A stretch of 64,000 nt of DNA from Aliiroseovarius crassostreae (GCF_001307765.1 NZ_LKBA01000001.1:1-64000), one strand, 5' to 3'; counted from the first letter of the stretch, positions 46,570-55,688 are shown. Notes: generated by a model from the letters alone, not told the origin. A program made the numbers and translations.

Positions 46570-47066
46570 CAGTTGCCCCCGGTCTGAATGATGGACTTCA
46601 CATTGCCATCCATGATGCCGGTGCCGGTGTTCAGATCAACGGTCAGTGTGTCCGAGGAAAGGGCATTGTTGCCCTGGGTCAGCAGGACATTTCCAGTCAT
46701 TACAATCCGCCCGCTGTCGATTGTATAGGTGGCCTGATTGGCCTCTGCCGCCTCAGCGCCATTGACCAGGATCACATTTCCGCTGGCAAACAGCCGGGAA
46801 ATCTCTCCGGTGCTGTCCGCGCCGGTCGCATATTCCACACGCACCTGACTGGCAGACAGGCGCATATCGCCCTGACCCACTTTGACATTGCCCTTGAAAA
46901 TGGCCGTGCCATCAGCCTGGTCCACCTGAAGCTGGTCTGCGGAGACTTCGATCGGGAGCGAGCTGTCATGTTTGAGGCCGCCAAACGCGATCTGCGATTG
47001 CGCCATCGCATGCCCCGCCGCCAGCAGCGATATCAGGACGGTAAGTGACTTAACCAAATTCAGCAC
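46569..47066 (-). CDS. lptA: LPS transport periplasmic bridge protein LptA
   Basis: LptA carries LPS across the periplasm. The 165-residue protein starts with a signal peptide ([20 protein letters not shown], cleavage after AMA) and then the OstA/LptA beta-jellyroll repeats ([60 protein letters not shown]). Usual size. It lies between lptC and lptB with one-base overlaps at each junction. Confidence 0.93.
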   Translation of the reverse strand: MLNLVKSLTVLISLLAAGHAMAQSQIAFGGLKHDSSLPIEVSADQLQVDQADGTAIFKGNVKVGQGDMRLSASQVRVEYATGADSTGEISRLFASGNVILVNGAEAAEANQATYTIDSGRIVMTGNVLLTQGNNALSSDTLTVDLNTGTGIMDGNVKSIIQTGGN

Positions 47067-47680
47067 TATTCAACTCCCTTTTCTGGGGGATGATATATCA
47101 GTTTTACGCCATCTTGAAATACCAGAAGATAGCTTCCGGATTGACGGCCCTGTTGTGAAATTCGAGCCTGCCCGGCGGTGAGTGTTCCAAACGGCCCCTC
47201 GGCGGAAACCGGTGTTGTTGAACGAATATCGGTTGCGTCGATTGACGCGGTCAGCGCATCGGTGTGGATGGTGTAATTCGTTGATGTCAAAAGGGTTACG
47301 CCGCCGCTGAGGTCGATAAGATTTTCAGCGCCGTTGATCAATGCGTGCTGTGCGTCAATTTTCACATTGGCGCCATCCGGTGTTTCGATCCGCGCTTTCA
47401 TCTCTTGGGCAGAGAAAGTGTTCTCACCTTCGGGGATGGCGCTTTTTGCGGAAAAGGTGATGGCGGCCCCATCTCGGGTGACCGAGGAAAAGGTCGGCTC
47501 GGCGATTTTTTCCTCTCGCATGATCGCATCCAGATCTATGCGCGCATAGCTCAGCGACTTGGTCGGGTCGATGGATTTCGAGATCAGGAAGATGGTGGAG
47601 AGCAGCCCAAGCGCAATCAGTGGCAGAAGAACTTTCAGCCAGGCAACCATGCGTGAATAACTGTTGTTATAAGGGGGCAT
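47066..47680 (-). CDS. lptC: LPS export protein LptC
   Basis: LptC is anchored in the inner membrane and hands LPS from LptBFG to LptA. The 204-residue protein has a single N-terminal anchor (WLKVLLPLIALGLLSTIFLI, residues 14-33) and a periplasmic LptC-fold beta region (GAAITFSAKSAIPEGENTF, VSAEGPFGTLTAGQARI). First gene of the lptCAB operon. A 7-bp palindrome GTTTCAT/ATGAAAC (47761-47777) lies 80 bases upstream and may be regulatory. Confidence 0.88.
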   Translation of the reverse strand: MPPYNNSYSRMVAWLKVLLPLIALGLLSTIFLISKSIDPTKSLSYARIDLDAIMREEKIAEPTFSSVTRDGAAITFSAKSAIPEGENTFSAQEMKARIETPDGANVKIDAQHALINGAENLIDLSGGVTLLTSTNYTIHTDALTASIDATDIRSTTPVSAEGPFGTLTAGQARISQQGRQSGSYLLVFQDGVKLIYHPPEKGVE

Positions 47681-48075
47681 TCCACGTCCTTTCCCCTCCT
47701 ATCTAGCAACTTCACGCCCGTTGCCAAGGTCATGGCTGCATTCCGCCGCGCTTTCTGCCGGTTTCATTTGATGAAACAGACCTAGGGGCGTCCTAGAACA
47801 GCGACAGCAAGATGCGGAGCAGCACAATCCACATGGGGATTGCCAGGGCGGCCACCGGCAGGATCTACCAGCCTGAGATCAGGCGGCGATCCCGATGGTG
47901 CGCCTTCCGGGTTTGGTCCTGGGGTTCGGCATTGCGAGAGCTGCAATCAGCGTCATGAGGAAAATCCCTGTAACTGTCACATGAAAGCAGTAGGGCAGAA
48001 AAGGGCTAACAAAGCCTCACCGGTGAGGCTTTTTCCAACAAGTCTCACAAGAAGGGCGTGTTGCCCCGGCTGGGT
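47681..48075. other. 395-base gap without a supported gene
   Basis: No frame longer than about 30 codons is convincing in this interval. The reverse strand near 47800 has a short hydrophobic run (VAALAIPMWIVLLRILLSLF) ending in a stop, which could be the tail of a decayed or tiny membrane protein. A palindromic terminator lies at 48010-48035. Composition is otherwise like the neighbouring DNA. Confidence 0.4.
48010..48035. terminator. Palindromic terminator, bidirectional
   Basis: AAAGCCTCACC (48012-48022) and GGTGAGGCTTT (48023-48033) form a perfect palindrome followed by T on the plus strand and preceded by A on the other. On the minus strand it could end RNase D-like gene transcription, whose stop is at 48076; a plus-strand transcript ending here is not otherwise explained. 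Confidence 0.75.
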
Positions 48076-48687
48076 CTAATGGGCGAAGATATCCTGTTCC
48101 GGCCAGCCTGCCAGATCAAGTTGCGCGCGCATCGGCAGAAAATCAAAGCAGGCCTGAGCCATCTCTGTGCGCCCTTCGCGTGCCAGGCGCGCGTCCAGCT
48201 CTTCTTTCAGACGATGCAGGTAAAGCACGTCCGAGGCAGCATAGTCGAGCTGCGCGTTGGTCAGCTCTTCCGCGCCCCAGTCGCTCATCTGCTGCTGTTT
48301 GGAAACATCCACCTTCAGCAGCTGATCCAGAAGGTTTTTCAGCCCGTGTCGATCAGTATAGGTGCGCACCAGTTTCGAGGCGATCTTGGTGCAATAGACA
48401 GGTGCCGTGACCACGCCAAAGGCATTCAGCATGGCGGCGATATCAAACCGGCCGAAATGAAAGATCTTCAGCACATTGGGGTCGGTCAGCATACGTTCCA
48501 GGTTGGGGGCAGAGGTCTGACCCTTCTCGATCTGAACCAGGTGCGCGTTGCCATCCCCCCCGGACATCTGCACCACACACAGCCGGTCACGGTGCGGGTT
48601 CAGCCCCATGGTTTCACAGTCGATGGCCACCACCGGCCCAAGATCCAGCCCATCCGGCAGGTCACGTTTGTAAAGCGTGTTGGTCAT
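48076..48687 (-). CDS. RNase D-like 3'-5' exonuclease
   Basis: This 203-residue DEDD-type exonuclease shows all the sites: VVAIDCETMGLNPHRDRL (Asp, Glu), FHFGRFDIAAML (Asp) and LDYAASDVLYLHRLKEEL (Tyr/Asp). The protein lacks the HRDC domains of full RNase D (about 375 residues), so it is a short form common in alphaproteobacteria. Likely acts on tRNA or structured RNA ends in the cytoplasm. Start at 48687 (MTNTLYKRDLP) is preferred over 48699. Confidence 0.9.
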   Translation of the reverse strand: MTNTLYKRDLPDGLDLGPVVAIDCETMGLNPHRDRLCVVQMSGGDGNAHLVQIEKGQTSAPNLERMLTDPNVLKIFHFGRFDIAAMLNAFGVVTAPVYCTKIASKLVRTYTDRHGLKNLLDQLLKVDVSKQQQMSDWGAEELTNAQLDYAASDVLYLHRLKEELDARLAREGRTEMAQACFDFLPMRAQLDLAGWPEQDIFAH

Positions 48688-48765
48688 GTCAGCCCTCAAA
48701 TTCCCAAGAAAACACCTGTCCTACCTAGCGGTTTTTGGGGGAGGAGTGAAAGGGGGGAAGCGGGG

Positions 48766-49638
48766 TTATTTTCCGTAGTAGAGCCCAACCACATGGCGGG
48801 CCTCGGCAAAGAACAGCCAGCGACCAACCGCAATCCCCACAAGGTGCAGCAGGAAGGCCACCGCGCTGACCAGATGCCCGGCAGGCAGTGCCAGCAGCAC
48901 GATTGCAGGCAGAATGCCGATCAGAACCGCGGCGATTTTGCGCAGTTTCTCGGCATGTTTGCGGCCAACCCGGTGGATCATTTCATCCATGACATAGTTG
49001 CGGGCGGTGTGGGCGCTTTCATACATCCGGACCTTGCCGATGGTGCCCAGCCCGGTGGCGCTTTCCATCGTGTCCGCCCCGTCTGCTTCGCGCCGGTCCC
49101 CCTCGCGCCACATCCAGATCATGACACCCGTCAACGCCAGCAGAAGGAGGCCCGCAAACAGGCTCTGTCCCGCCAAAAGCGCCCCGCCGGCAAGTGCGTG
49201 CAACAGAAACATCACCGGCACGATCGGCTGATGCCAGCGCGGGATCGTGCGCAGCTGGGCATAGATCATCGAAGTGGTGAACACCGTGGCCAGCGCAGAG
49301 ATTGACCCGATTGCACCAAGCGGGCCCAGGTTGGTCTCAAGGAAAACACGGCCAAACCCCACTGGCGCAAACAGGAGCAGCGTCAGGACGGCGGCACACC
49401 CCTCGCGCGACAGCCAGCTGCTCCGCCACTGGCTGAAGGCATAGATAGCGTTTTTCTTGTTGCCGAGGTGAAAGGTTGAGGTCAGCAGCCCGCCCACCGC
49501 CAGCGCATAAGCCAGCACAAAAAAGGCCAGGGCCGTGCCCCCCCGAACGGAAGGAATGTCCAGCCCCAGGAAGGCAAGAAGGCCAAAGCCCAGACCGGAC
49601 AGGGTGGTAAAAAGGATAACGCTGGGTGCGGGATGCAT
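48766..49638 (-). CDS. soeC: Sulfite dehydrogenase membrane anchor SoeC (DmsC family)
   Basis: The 290-residue protein has about eight hydrophobic segments and belongs to the DmsC anchor family (LLTSTFHLGNKKNAIYAFSQ, REGCAAVLTLLLFAPVGF, SHTARNYVMDEM-like region). It would anchor the molybdoenzyme and pass electrons to the quinone pool. In soeABC operons of roseobacters and Allochromatium this is the third subunit. Overlaps soeB by one base. Distinguishing SoeC from other DmsC-like anchors relies on the neighbouring genes. Confidence 0.82.
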   Translation of the reverse strand: MHPAPSVILFTTLSGLGFGLLAFLGLDIPSVRGGTALAFFVLAYALAVGGLLTSTFHLGNKKNAIYAFSQWRSSWLSREGCAAVLTLLLFAPVGFGRVFLETNLGPLGAIGSISALATVFTTSMIYAQLRTIPRWHQPIVPVMFLLHALAGGALLAGQSLFAGLLLLALTGVMIWMWREGDRREADGADTMESATGLGTIGKVRMYESAHTARNYVMDEMIHRVGRKHAEKLRKIAAVLIGILPAIVLLALPAGHLVSAVAFLLHLVGIAVGRWLFFAEARHVVGLYYGK

Positions 49639-50372
49639 CAGATACGCTCCAAAGCTTTGTCGAGCCAGCCAAGGAAGCCCTTGGGTTCATCTTCGGTCAC
49701 GGGGGTAAGGGCCGGTGTGTCCAGCCGGTCTTTCAGGCGCGGTGGCAGGTATTTGTTCACCGGTTTGTTGCCCTGATCCGGCATCAGGTCAAACCCGCCG
49801 CGCTCAGCCACCAGTTTCGAGACATCGGATGTCGGATCCCCCAGATCACCGAAATGCCGCGCGCCCGCCGGGCAGGTGCGCACACAGGCGGGCACCCGGT
49901 CCTCTTCCGGCAGGTTCTCGTTGTAGATCCGGTCCACGCAGAGGGTGCATTTCTTCATGATCCCGGCGTCTTGATCCAGCTCGCGCGCGCCATAGGCGCA
50001 GGACCAGGCGCAAAGACCGCAGCCGATGCAGCGGTCTTCGTTGACCAGAACGATGCCATCCTCGGCGCGTTTGTAGCTGGCCCCGGTCGGGCAGACCGTC
50101 ACACAGGGGGCATCTTCGCAATGCAGGCAGGATTTAGGGAAATGCACGGTCTGGGCGGCGCCCTTTTCGGGTTGAACCTCATAGCTGAAAACGCGGTTCA
50201 GAAACGTGCCTGACGGATCGGCGCCATAGGCATCGACATCTGAAAGCGGCGCGCCATAATTCTGCGTGTTCCAGCCTTTGCAGGCGGTGACGCAGCCGTG
50301 ACATCCAACGCAGGTGTCAAGATCAATGACCAGACCCAGCTTTTTCTGAGTGGTGGAGGGCAAACAGGTCAT
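49638..50372 (-). CDS. soeB: Sulfite dehydrogenase iron-sulfur subunit SoeB
   Basis: The 244-residue electron-transfer subunit has four [4Fe-4S]-type clusters: DLDTCVGCHGCVTACKGWN near the N-terminus, CLHCEDAPCVTVCPTGA, CIGCGLCAWSCAYGA and CTLCVDRI...CVRTCPAGA. It has no signal peptide, consistent with a cytoplasmic location. It links the molybdenum subunit to the membrane anchor. Same layout as DmsB/PsrB/SoeB; the sulfite assignment follows from the partner gene. Confidence 0.9.
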   Translation of the reverse strand: MTCLPSTTQKKLGLVIDLDTCVGCHGCVTACKGWNTQNYGAPLSDVDAYGADPSGTFLNRVFSYEVQPEKGAAQTVHFPKSCLHCEDAPCVTVCPTGASYKRAEDGIVLVNEDRCIGCGLCAWSCAYGARELDQDAGIMKKCTLCVDRIYNENLPEEDRVPACVRTCPAGARHFGDLGDPTSDVSKLVAERGGFDLMPDQGNKPVNKYLPPRLKDRLDTPALTPVTEDEPKGFLGWLDKALERI

Positions 50373-53197
50373 CAGATCTTCCTCGCAACAACATGCGGGC
50401 CCTTGCCCACCGGGGATTTGATCGGTGGATGAGCGGGCTGCGCTTCGGCCGGCTTCGGGTCGGCCTTGCGGATCTTCACCCGCAGGTCAAACCAGGCGGC
50501 TTGCCCTGTAATAGGGTCTGAATTGGCCCATCTCATCCCGTCCCCTTTGGGGGGCTGAAGTTCGTGAATGAGGTGATTGAGCAAAAAGCCTTCGCGGGCC
50601 TCCGGGGCATTTTCATCCAGCGCCCAGGCCCCTTTGCGTTTGCCGATCGCGTTCCAGGTCCAGACCGTGTTTTCATTGAGGGCGGCGTGATGGGCCACCG
50701 GGACCGTTATGGTGCCATTGACCGAGCTGACCTCGGCGTAGTCGCCCTCTTTGAACCCGTTGGCCTCCCAGATCTTGGTGGGCAGATACAGATAGTTCTT
50801 GCCGGTGATCTGCCGCAGCCACGCATTTTGCGTGCCCCATGAGTGATACATGTGCATCGGGCGCTGGGTCAGGGCGTGGATCGGGTATTCCTCAATGTCC
50901 ACATTGCCATCCTCAAACGGTTCATACCAGATCGGCAGCGGGTCCATGGTCTGGCGGACCCTTGCGCGCAGATGCTCTGGCGGCTGGATGTCACCATGCC
51001 CCTCGGCGGCAATCTGAAATTTACGCATCGGTTCGACATACAGGTTGAACACATAAGGCGCTTCGGCATCAAAAATGCCGCGGGCAACGGCCCATTCCTG
51101 ATAGGCTTTGTTCCAGGGTTTATAGAACGCCGCTTCGTCTGGCACATGGGAAACCCAGAAGCCGCCATTTTCGATATATTTGTCGATTTGGGCTGGATTA
51201 GGCTCTCCTCGCCCGTCGCCATCGCCGTTTTTGCCCCGGAACCCGGCCAGCGGGCCAACGCCGGGTCGACGCTCATGGTTCACGATGTAATCGGCGTAAT
51301 CTTTGTATTTTGCGCTGCCGTCTTCCTTCACAAACCCGGGCAGGCCGAGCTTGGTGCCCAGCTGGATCAAAGCGGTCTGAAACCCGCGCACATCCCGGTC
51401 GGGCTCAACCACTGGCCAGCGAATGGCATCCGCTGCGCCATCAGCCTCACAAATCGGGCGATCAAGCAGCGAGATGCAGTCATGGCGCTCCAGATAGGTC
51501 GTGTCCGGCAGGATCAGGTCCGCATAGGCCACCATTTCCGAGCTATAGGCATCTGAATAGATGATACGCGGAATCACATAATCGCCGTTTTCATCCTTGT
51601 CGGTGAGCATCCGCATCACCTCGGATGAGTTCATTGACGAGTTCCACGCCATATTCGCCATATACATGAACAGCGTGTCGATCTTGTATGGATCACCGGC
51701 ATGGGCGTTTGAAATCACCATATGCATCAGGCCATGCGCCGAAAGCGGGTTTTCCCAGGTGAACGCCTTGTCGATGCGCTTGGCGTTGCCGTCCTCGTCC
51801 AGCAGAAGGTGTTCCGGCCCCAGCGGATAGCCCAGATGGGGGCCGTCAAGCGGCTGTCCGGGGGTGACACCTGCATGTGGCTTTGGATGTGCCTCTGGCG
51901 GTTTGGGGTAGGGCGGTTTGAAACGGAACCCGCCGGGCACCTCAACCGACCCCAGCAGGATTTGCAGCAGGTGCAGCGCGCGGCAGGTCTGGAAACCGTT
52001 TGAATGGGCTGAAATACCGCGCATGGCATGGAACGCCACCGGGCGGCCAATCATCTTGTCGTGTTTTTGCCCCTTCCAGTCCGTCCATGGCTGATCGAGC
52101 ACGATCTCTTCCTCAAAGGCGACACGGGCCAGTTCGGCGGCAATAGACCTGATCTTGGCGGCGCTAACGCCGGTCCGCTCCGCCACGGCTTCAGGCGCAT
52201 ATTCTGCGCCCAGATACCGTTCCGCAATCAATTGGAACACGGTGCGATGGGTGATGTCACCCTCGACCATCTGCGCGGCGAGATTGGGGGTGACGCCTGG
52301 GCAGTCATAGTCCATCAACTTGCCGGTGTCGCGGCAGATCACCTGTGGCTTGCCGCTGGATCCCCGGATAAAAAGACCCTTTTCAGGCGAGTTAGGGTCT
52401 TCATCAATGATGAAACCCGCATTGGTGTAGCGTGCCAGATAGGCCAGGTCGACCTGCCCTGCGCGCAGCAATTCGTGCATAAGGGCCATGATGAACAGCC
52501 CATCCGTGCCCGGTGTGATACCCACCCATTCATCCGCCACCGCGTTATAGCCTGAGCGGATCGGGTTCACGCCAATCACCTTGGCGCCGCGGTCTTTCAG
52601 CTTGCCCAGCCCGATCTTGATCGGGTTGCTGTCGTGGTCTTCGGCCACGCCAAACAGCATGAACAGCCGGGTGCGCTCCCAGTCGGGCTGGCCGAATTCC
52701 CAGAAGGCGCCACCCATCGTGTAGATGCCTGCCGCAGCCATATTAACCGAGCAAAACCCGCCATGGGCCGCGTAATTCGGAGTGCCATAGGCCTGGGCAA
52801 ACCAGGACGTAAAGCTTTGTGACTGATCGCGCCCGGTGAAAAACGCCAGTTTCGAAGGATCTTTCTCGCGCAGCGGGGCCAACCAGCCAGCCGCGATTTC
52901 AAGCGCCTCTTCCCAGCTGATCTCCTCGAACTCGCCAGATCCGCGTTCCCCCACGCGCTTCAGGGGCGCGCGCAGGCGCGAGGGTGCGTAATGCTGCATG
53001 ATCCCCGAAGATCCCTTACCGCACAGAACGCCCTGATTGACAGGGTGGTCCCGGTTCCCTTCGATATAGGCGACCTGGCCGTTTTTCATGTGCACATTGA
53101 TTCCACACCGGCAGGCGCACATGTAACAGGTGGTCTTGCGCACCTCATCGGATACGGCAGGTGAGGTGTCGATCTGGGGTTGGTCGAGCTTGGGCAT
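50372..53197 (-). CDS. soeA: Molybdopterin oxidoreductase SoeA (sulfite dehydrogenase, quinone)
   Basis: This 941-residue molybdopterin-guanine dinucleotide enzyme would oxidise sulfite to sulfate in the cytoplasm. It has the N-terminal [4Fe-4S] motif CYMCACRCGINVH...GVLCGKGSSGIM, the Mo-pterin domain (AGGFCSVNMAAA-like region, GVNPIRSGYNAVADEWVGIT, GTDGLFIMALMHELL) and the C-terminal dinucleotide-binding domain. No twin-Arg signal precedes it, which separates it from periplasmic DmsA/PsrA enzymes and fits SoeA. Start 53197 has an AGGACAGT site. Sulfite would come from sulfonate degradation (taurine, isethionate) in roseobacters; that source is inference. Confidence 0.85.
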   Translation of the reverse strand: MPKLDQPQIDTSPAVSDEVRKTTCYMCACRCGINVHMKNGQVAYIEGNRDHPVNQGVLCGKGSSGIMQHYAPSRLRAPLKRVGERGSGEFEEISWEEALEIAAGWLAPLREKDPSKLAFFTGRDQSQSFTSWFAQAYGTPNYAAHGGFCSVNMAAAGIYTMGGAFWEFGQPDWERTRLFMLFGVAEDHDSNPIKIGLGKLKDRGAKVIGVNPIRSGYNAVADEWVGITPGTDGLFIMALMHELLRAGQVDLAYLARYTNAGFIIDEDPNSPEKGLFIRGSSGKPQVICRDTGKLMDYDCPGVTPNLAAQMVEGDITHRTVFQLIAERYLGAEYAPEAVAERTGVSAAKIRSIAAELARVAFEEEIVLDQPWTDWKGQKHDKMIGRPVAFHAMRGISAHSNGFQTCRALHLLQILLGSVEVPGGFRFKPPYPKPPEAHPKPHAGVTPGQPLDGPHLGYPLGPEHLLLDEDGNAKRIDKAFTWENPLSAHGLMHMVISNAHAGDPYKIDTLFMYMANMAWNSSMNSSEVMRMLTDKDENGDYVIPRIIYSDAYSSEMVAYADLILPDTTYLERHDCISLLDRPICEADGAADAIRWPVVEPDRDVRGFQTALIQLGTKLGLPGFVKEDGSAKYKDYADYIVNHERRPGVGPLAGFRGKNGDGDGRGEPNPAQIDKYIENGGFWVSHVPDEAAFYKPWNKAYQEWAVARGIFDAEAPYVFNLYVEPMRKFQIAAEGHGDIQPPEHLRARVRQTMDPLPIWYEPFEDGNVDIEEYPIHALTQRPMHMYHSWGTQNAWLRQITGKNYLYLPTKIWEANGFKEGDYAEVSSVNGTITVPVAHHAALNENTVWTWNAIGKRKGAWALDENAPEAREGFLLNHLIHELQPPKGDGMRWANSDPITGQAAWFDLRVKIRKADPKPAEAQPAHPPIKSPVGKGPHVVARKI

Positions 53198-53427
53198 ACT
53201 GTCCTGTCGCTGGCTGGTATGATCAGTTTCGGGTTTCGCGAGCGTCAACTGTCTGACCCGCTTTGCCGTCGGTTCTGAACCCAACCAGCAGGACCCCGTT
53301 CAGTGTAGGGCCAGATGGAAATCGGAAATAGGACCAGTGTCAATCTTTTTGCCTGATCTGAACATGTTGCGTGATCCGGCGTCGGGCATGTATTGCCAAA
53401 CCTGTCGGGTGCTCCTACCGTTTCGCC
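53198..53427. promoter_or_regulatory. Divergent intergenic region soeA / esterase
   Basis: These 230 bases separate two divergent genes and should contain both promoters. No strong palindromic operator was recognised. No tRNA or coding frame is supported. Confidence 0.35.
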
Positions 53428-54363
53428 ATGGATTACGAAAATATCATTGATGCCGAGACTTGGGCGTTCATTCACAAGACGGAAGACTATTATTCGCCGG
53501 ATGCGATTAATCTGACGATTGCGGAGCAGAGATCTATCTATGACCGCATGTGCCGGGCCTTTTTTGAGGGCTACCCGGAGGGGGTCTCGGCGCATGACGC
53601 AATGGTCGATGGCGTGCCGGTTCGAATTTACGAAGCGGCCCCCGCTTCGGGAACAGTGGTTTATTTCCATGGTGGCGGGTTTGTGGTCGGCGGGTTGGAA
53701 AGCCACGATGATGTCTGCGCTGAAATCTGCGCCCGTACCGGGTTGCGTGTTGTCTCGGCGGATTACCGGCTATGCCCGGAGCATACCCATCCGGCAGCCT
53801 ATGAAGATGCACTGTCTGTGGTGCGATATGCGTCTCTAACATGGCCCGGAGTGACTGTTCTTGCCGGGGATAGTGCGGGTGGAAACCTTGCAGCAGCCGT
53901 CGCCCATACCCTGCGCCGGGAGGTCCCGCTGGCCGGTTTGGTGATGATCTATCCCGGACTTGGTGGAGATCCCGGACTTGGTGGAGATATGACACAAGGG
54001 TCCTATCTGGCGCATGCAAACGCCCCGATGCTGACGCTTGAGGATGTGAAATTTTACGCGAAGCTGCGCCACGGGGCACAGGATTTCCCCGATGATCCCA
54101 CCGCATCCCCGCTGCGGGACCGGGACTTTGCCGATCTGCCGCCGACCTATGTCGTAACGGCGCAATGTGATCCGCTTTCGGATGATGGGCGGGTGTATTG
54201 CGATGCGGTCCGCGATGCGGGCGGGCGTGCCGTTTGGCGTGAAGAGGAGGGGCTGGTGCATGGCTATCTGCGTGCCCGCACCAGCGTGGCGCGCGCCGGG
54301 CGGAGTTTTGACCGGATTATCGCCGTTCTGACTGCATTTTCGCAGGGAAAATGGCCGTTCTAA
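53428..54363 (+). CDS. Alpha/beta hydrolase (HSL-type esterase)
   Basis: This 311-residue carboxylesterase of the hormone-sensitive-lipase family has the oxyanion motif VYFHGGGFVVGG (about 75), the nucleophile elbow VLAGDSAGGNLAAAVAH (Ser at about 151), Asp in TAQCDPLSDDG and His in GLVHGYLRA. Start 53428 gives the family's N-terminal length. A perfect 18-base tandem duplication (53953-53970 and 53971-53988) adds one extra PGLGGD unit in the loop after MIYPGL. Short-chain ester substrate is likely. Confidence 0.88.
   Translation: MDYENIIDAETWAFIHKTEDYYSPDAINLTIAEQRSIYDRMCRAFFEGYPEGVSAHDAMVDGVPVRIYEAAPASGTVVYFHGGGFVVGGLESHDDVCAEICARTGLRVVSADYRLCPEHTHPAAYEDALSVVRYASLTWPGVTVLAGDSAGGNLAAAVAHTLRREVPLAGLVMIYPGLGGDPGLGGDMTQGSYLAHANAPMLTLEDVKFYAKLRHGAQDFPDDPTASPLRDRDFADLPPTYVVTAQCDPLSDDGRVYCDAVRDAGGRAVWREEEGLVHGYLRARTSVARAGRSFDRIIAVLTAFSQGKWPF
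53953..53988 (+). repeat. Perfect 18-bp tandem duplication in the esterase gene
   Basis: The sequence CCCGGACTTGGTGGAGAT occurs twice in direct succession and in frame, giving PGLGGDPGLGGD. It is likely a recent slippage event, because the copies are identical including wobble bases. Confidence 0.9.
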
Positions 54364-54447
54364 CCTTTTCCCCCGTCCCGTGCTGGCTTAGATTGACGTG
54401 CAGGATCCAGTCAGAGATCGCGCGAAAGACGGGCGGAAGGGCAGGCC

Positions 54448-55677
54448 ATGTTGCCTCCGGGAATTTATCTGCATCAACTGATGCATCATTTCGTCGGGCG
54501 CAGGTCCGAGGGCGAGGTTTGCGATGGGCTGAGCCGCCCCGAAGGCGGCCCGTTGATCTGGTGTCAGGTTGGGGATGGCGGAGAGCTGCCCGCCTTGGAG
54601 GATTTCATCCGGCAGGTTGTTCGCACCAGGGATGATCTTTGCTTCCTGATCACTCTGCCGAGCGGACACGCGCCTTGGGATCCCCCGGAAGACCTTGGGG
54701 ACGTGCTGCTTTCCTGCGCGCTTCCTGATGGCGGCCTGAAATCGGCCAAACAGTTTCTGGATATCATGCGCCCGGATCTGGTTCTGTGGATGGATCAGAA
54801 GCTGGACCCGCCCCTGCTGGGCCTTGTGCATCAGCGCAGTATCCCGGCGCTCTGGATCAACGCGCGTGCGCCTGTCTCAAGCGGGGGGGCGCTGCCTTGG
54901 TGGCATGGGACAATACGTGCCTTGGCCTCAGGATTCGATACTATTCTTGCTGAAAGCGAGGCTGCGGCATTGGTGCTGTCCCGACTGGGGGTGTCGACGG
55001 GAAAAATTCGCGTGGTCGGGGCGTTGCAGCGTCAGACGCAACCCCCAAGCTGCAACATGGCCGAACGGGACGACATGGCGCAGGCGCTTGGTGCCCGGCC
55101 GCTTTGGCTGGCGCTCAACACAGCGGCAGAGGAGGAGGCGCTGCTGGTCGAGGCGCATCGGCAGGTCATGCGAAAGTCACACCGCTTGCTGTTGGTCATC
55201 GTGCCGGATGATCCCGCGCGCGCGCCCGTTCTGGCGCGCAAGCTGGAGCAGGACGGCTGGGTTGTGGCATTGCGTTCCGAAGATCAGACCCCCACACCCG
55301 AGGCGCATATCTACATTGCCGACCTGCCCGAGGAAGAGGGGCTTTGGATGCGCCTGTCGCCAATCACCTTTATTGGTCACACGTTGAGCGGAGGGGGGTG
55401 CCTGTCACCCAACGCGGCAGCATCTCTCGGCTCCGCCGTGGTGTTTGGCGCTGCTTTGGGTCAGGATACCGACGCGTTTGAGCGTCTGGAGGCGGCGGGC
55501 GCTGCGCGTCGGGTGGCAAGCCGCGAACACCTTGCACAAGAGATCGAATACCTGTTGCAGCCCGAACATGCAGCGCAGATGGCCATGGCGGCATGGGAAA
55601 TTATCACCAGCGGCGCCGAGTTGTCAGGTATGGTCGAGGAAATGGTTCTGGATCTGCTTGATAAAAACGGTCTCTAG
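54448..55677 (+). CDS. KdtA-like glycosyltransferase (Kdo transferase family)
   Basis: The 409-residue protein is distantly related to WaaA. The N-terminal part has IWCQVGDGGELPALEDFI in place of the WaaA GAxVGE-type motif, PDLVLWMDQKLDPPLLGLVH, and the C-terminal GT-B half shows SPITFIGHTLSGGGCLSP, followed by NAAASLGSAVVFGAALGQD where WaaA has the GGHNPLEPA signature. The changed motifs mean activity on lipid IVA is uncertain. It lies 11 bases upstream of lpxK, and in roseobacters this gene pair is common, suggesting a lipid A modification or accessory transferase role. Confidence 0.7.
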   Translation: MLPPGIYLHQLMHHFVGRRSEGEVCDGLSRPEGGPLIWCQVGDGGELPALEDFIRQVVRTRDDLCFLITLPSGHAPWDPPEDLGDVLLSCALPDGGLKSAKQFLDIMRPDLVLWMDQKLDPPLLGLVHQRSIPALWINARAPVSSGGALPWWHGTIRALASGFDTILAESEAAALVLSRLGVSTGKIRVVGALQRQTQPPSCNMAERDDMAQALGARPLWLALNTAAEEEALLVEAHRQVMRKSHRLLLVIVPDDPARAPVLARKLEQDGWVVALRSEDQTPTPEAHIYIADLPEEEGLWMRLSPITFIGHTLSGGGCLSPNAAASLGSAVVFGAALGQDTDAFERLEAAGAARRVASREHLAQEIEYLLQPEHAAQMAMAAWEIITSGAELSGMVEEMVLDLLDKNGL

Positions 55678-55688
55678 GGAAGGTTGCT

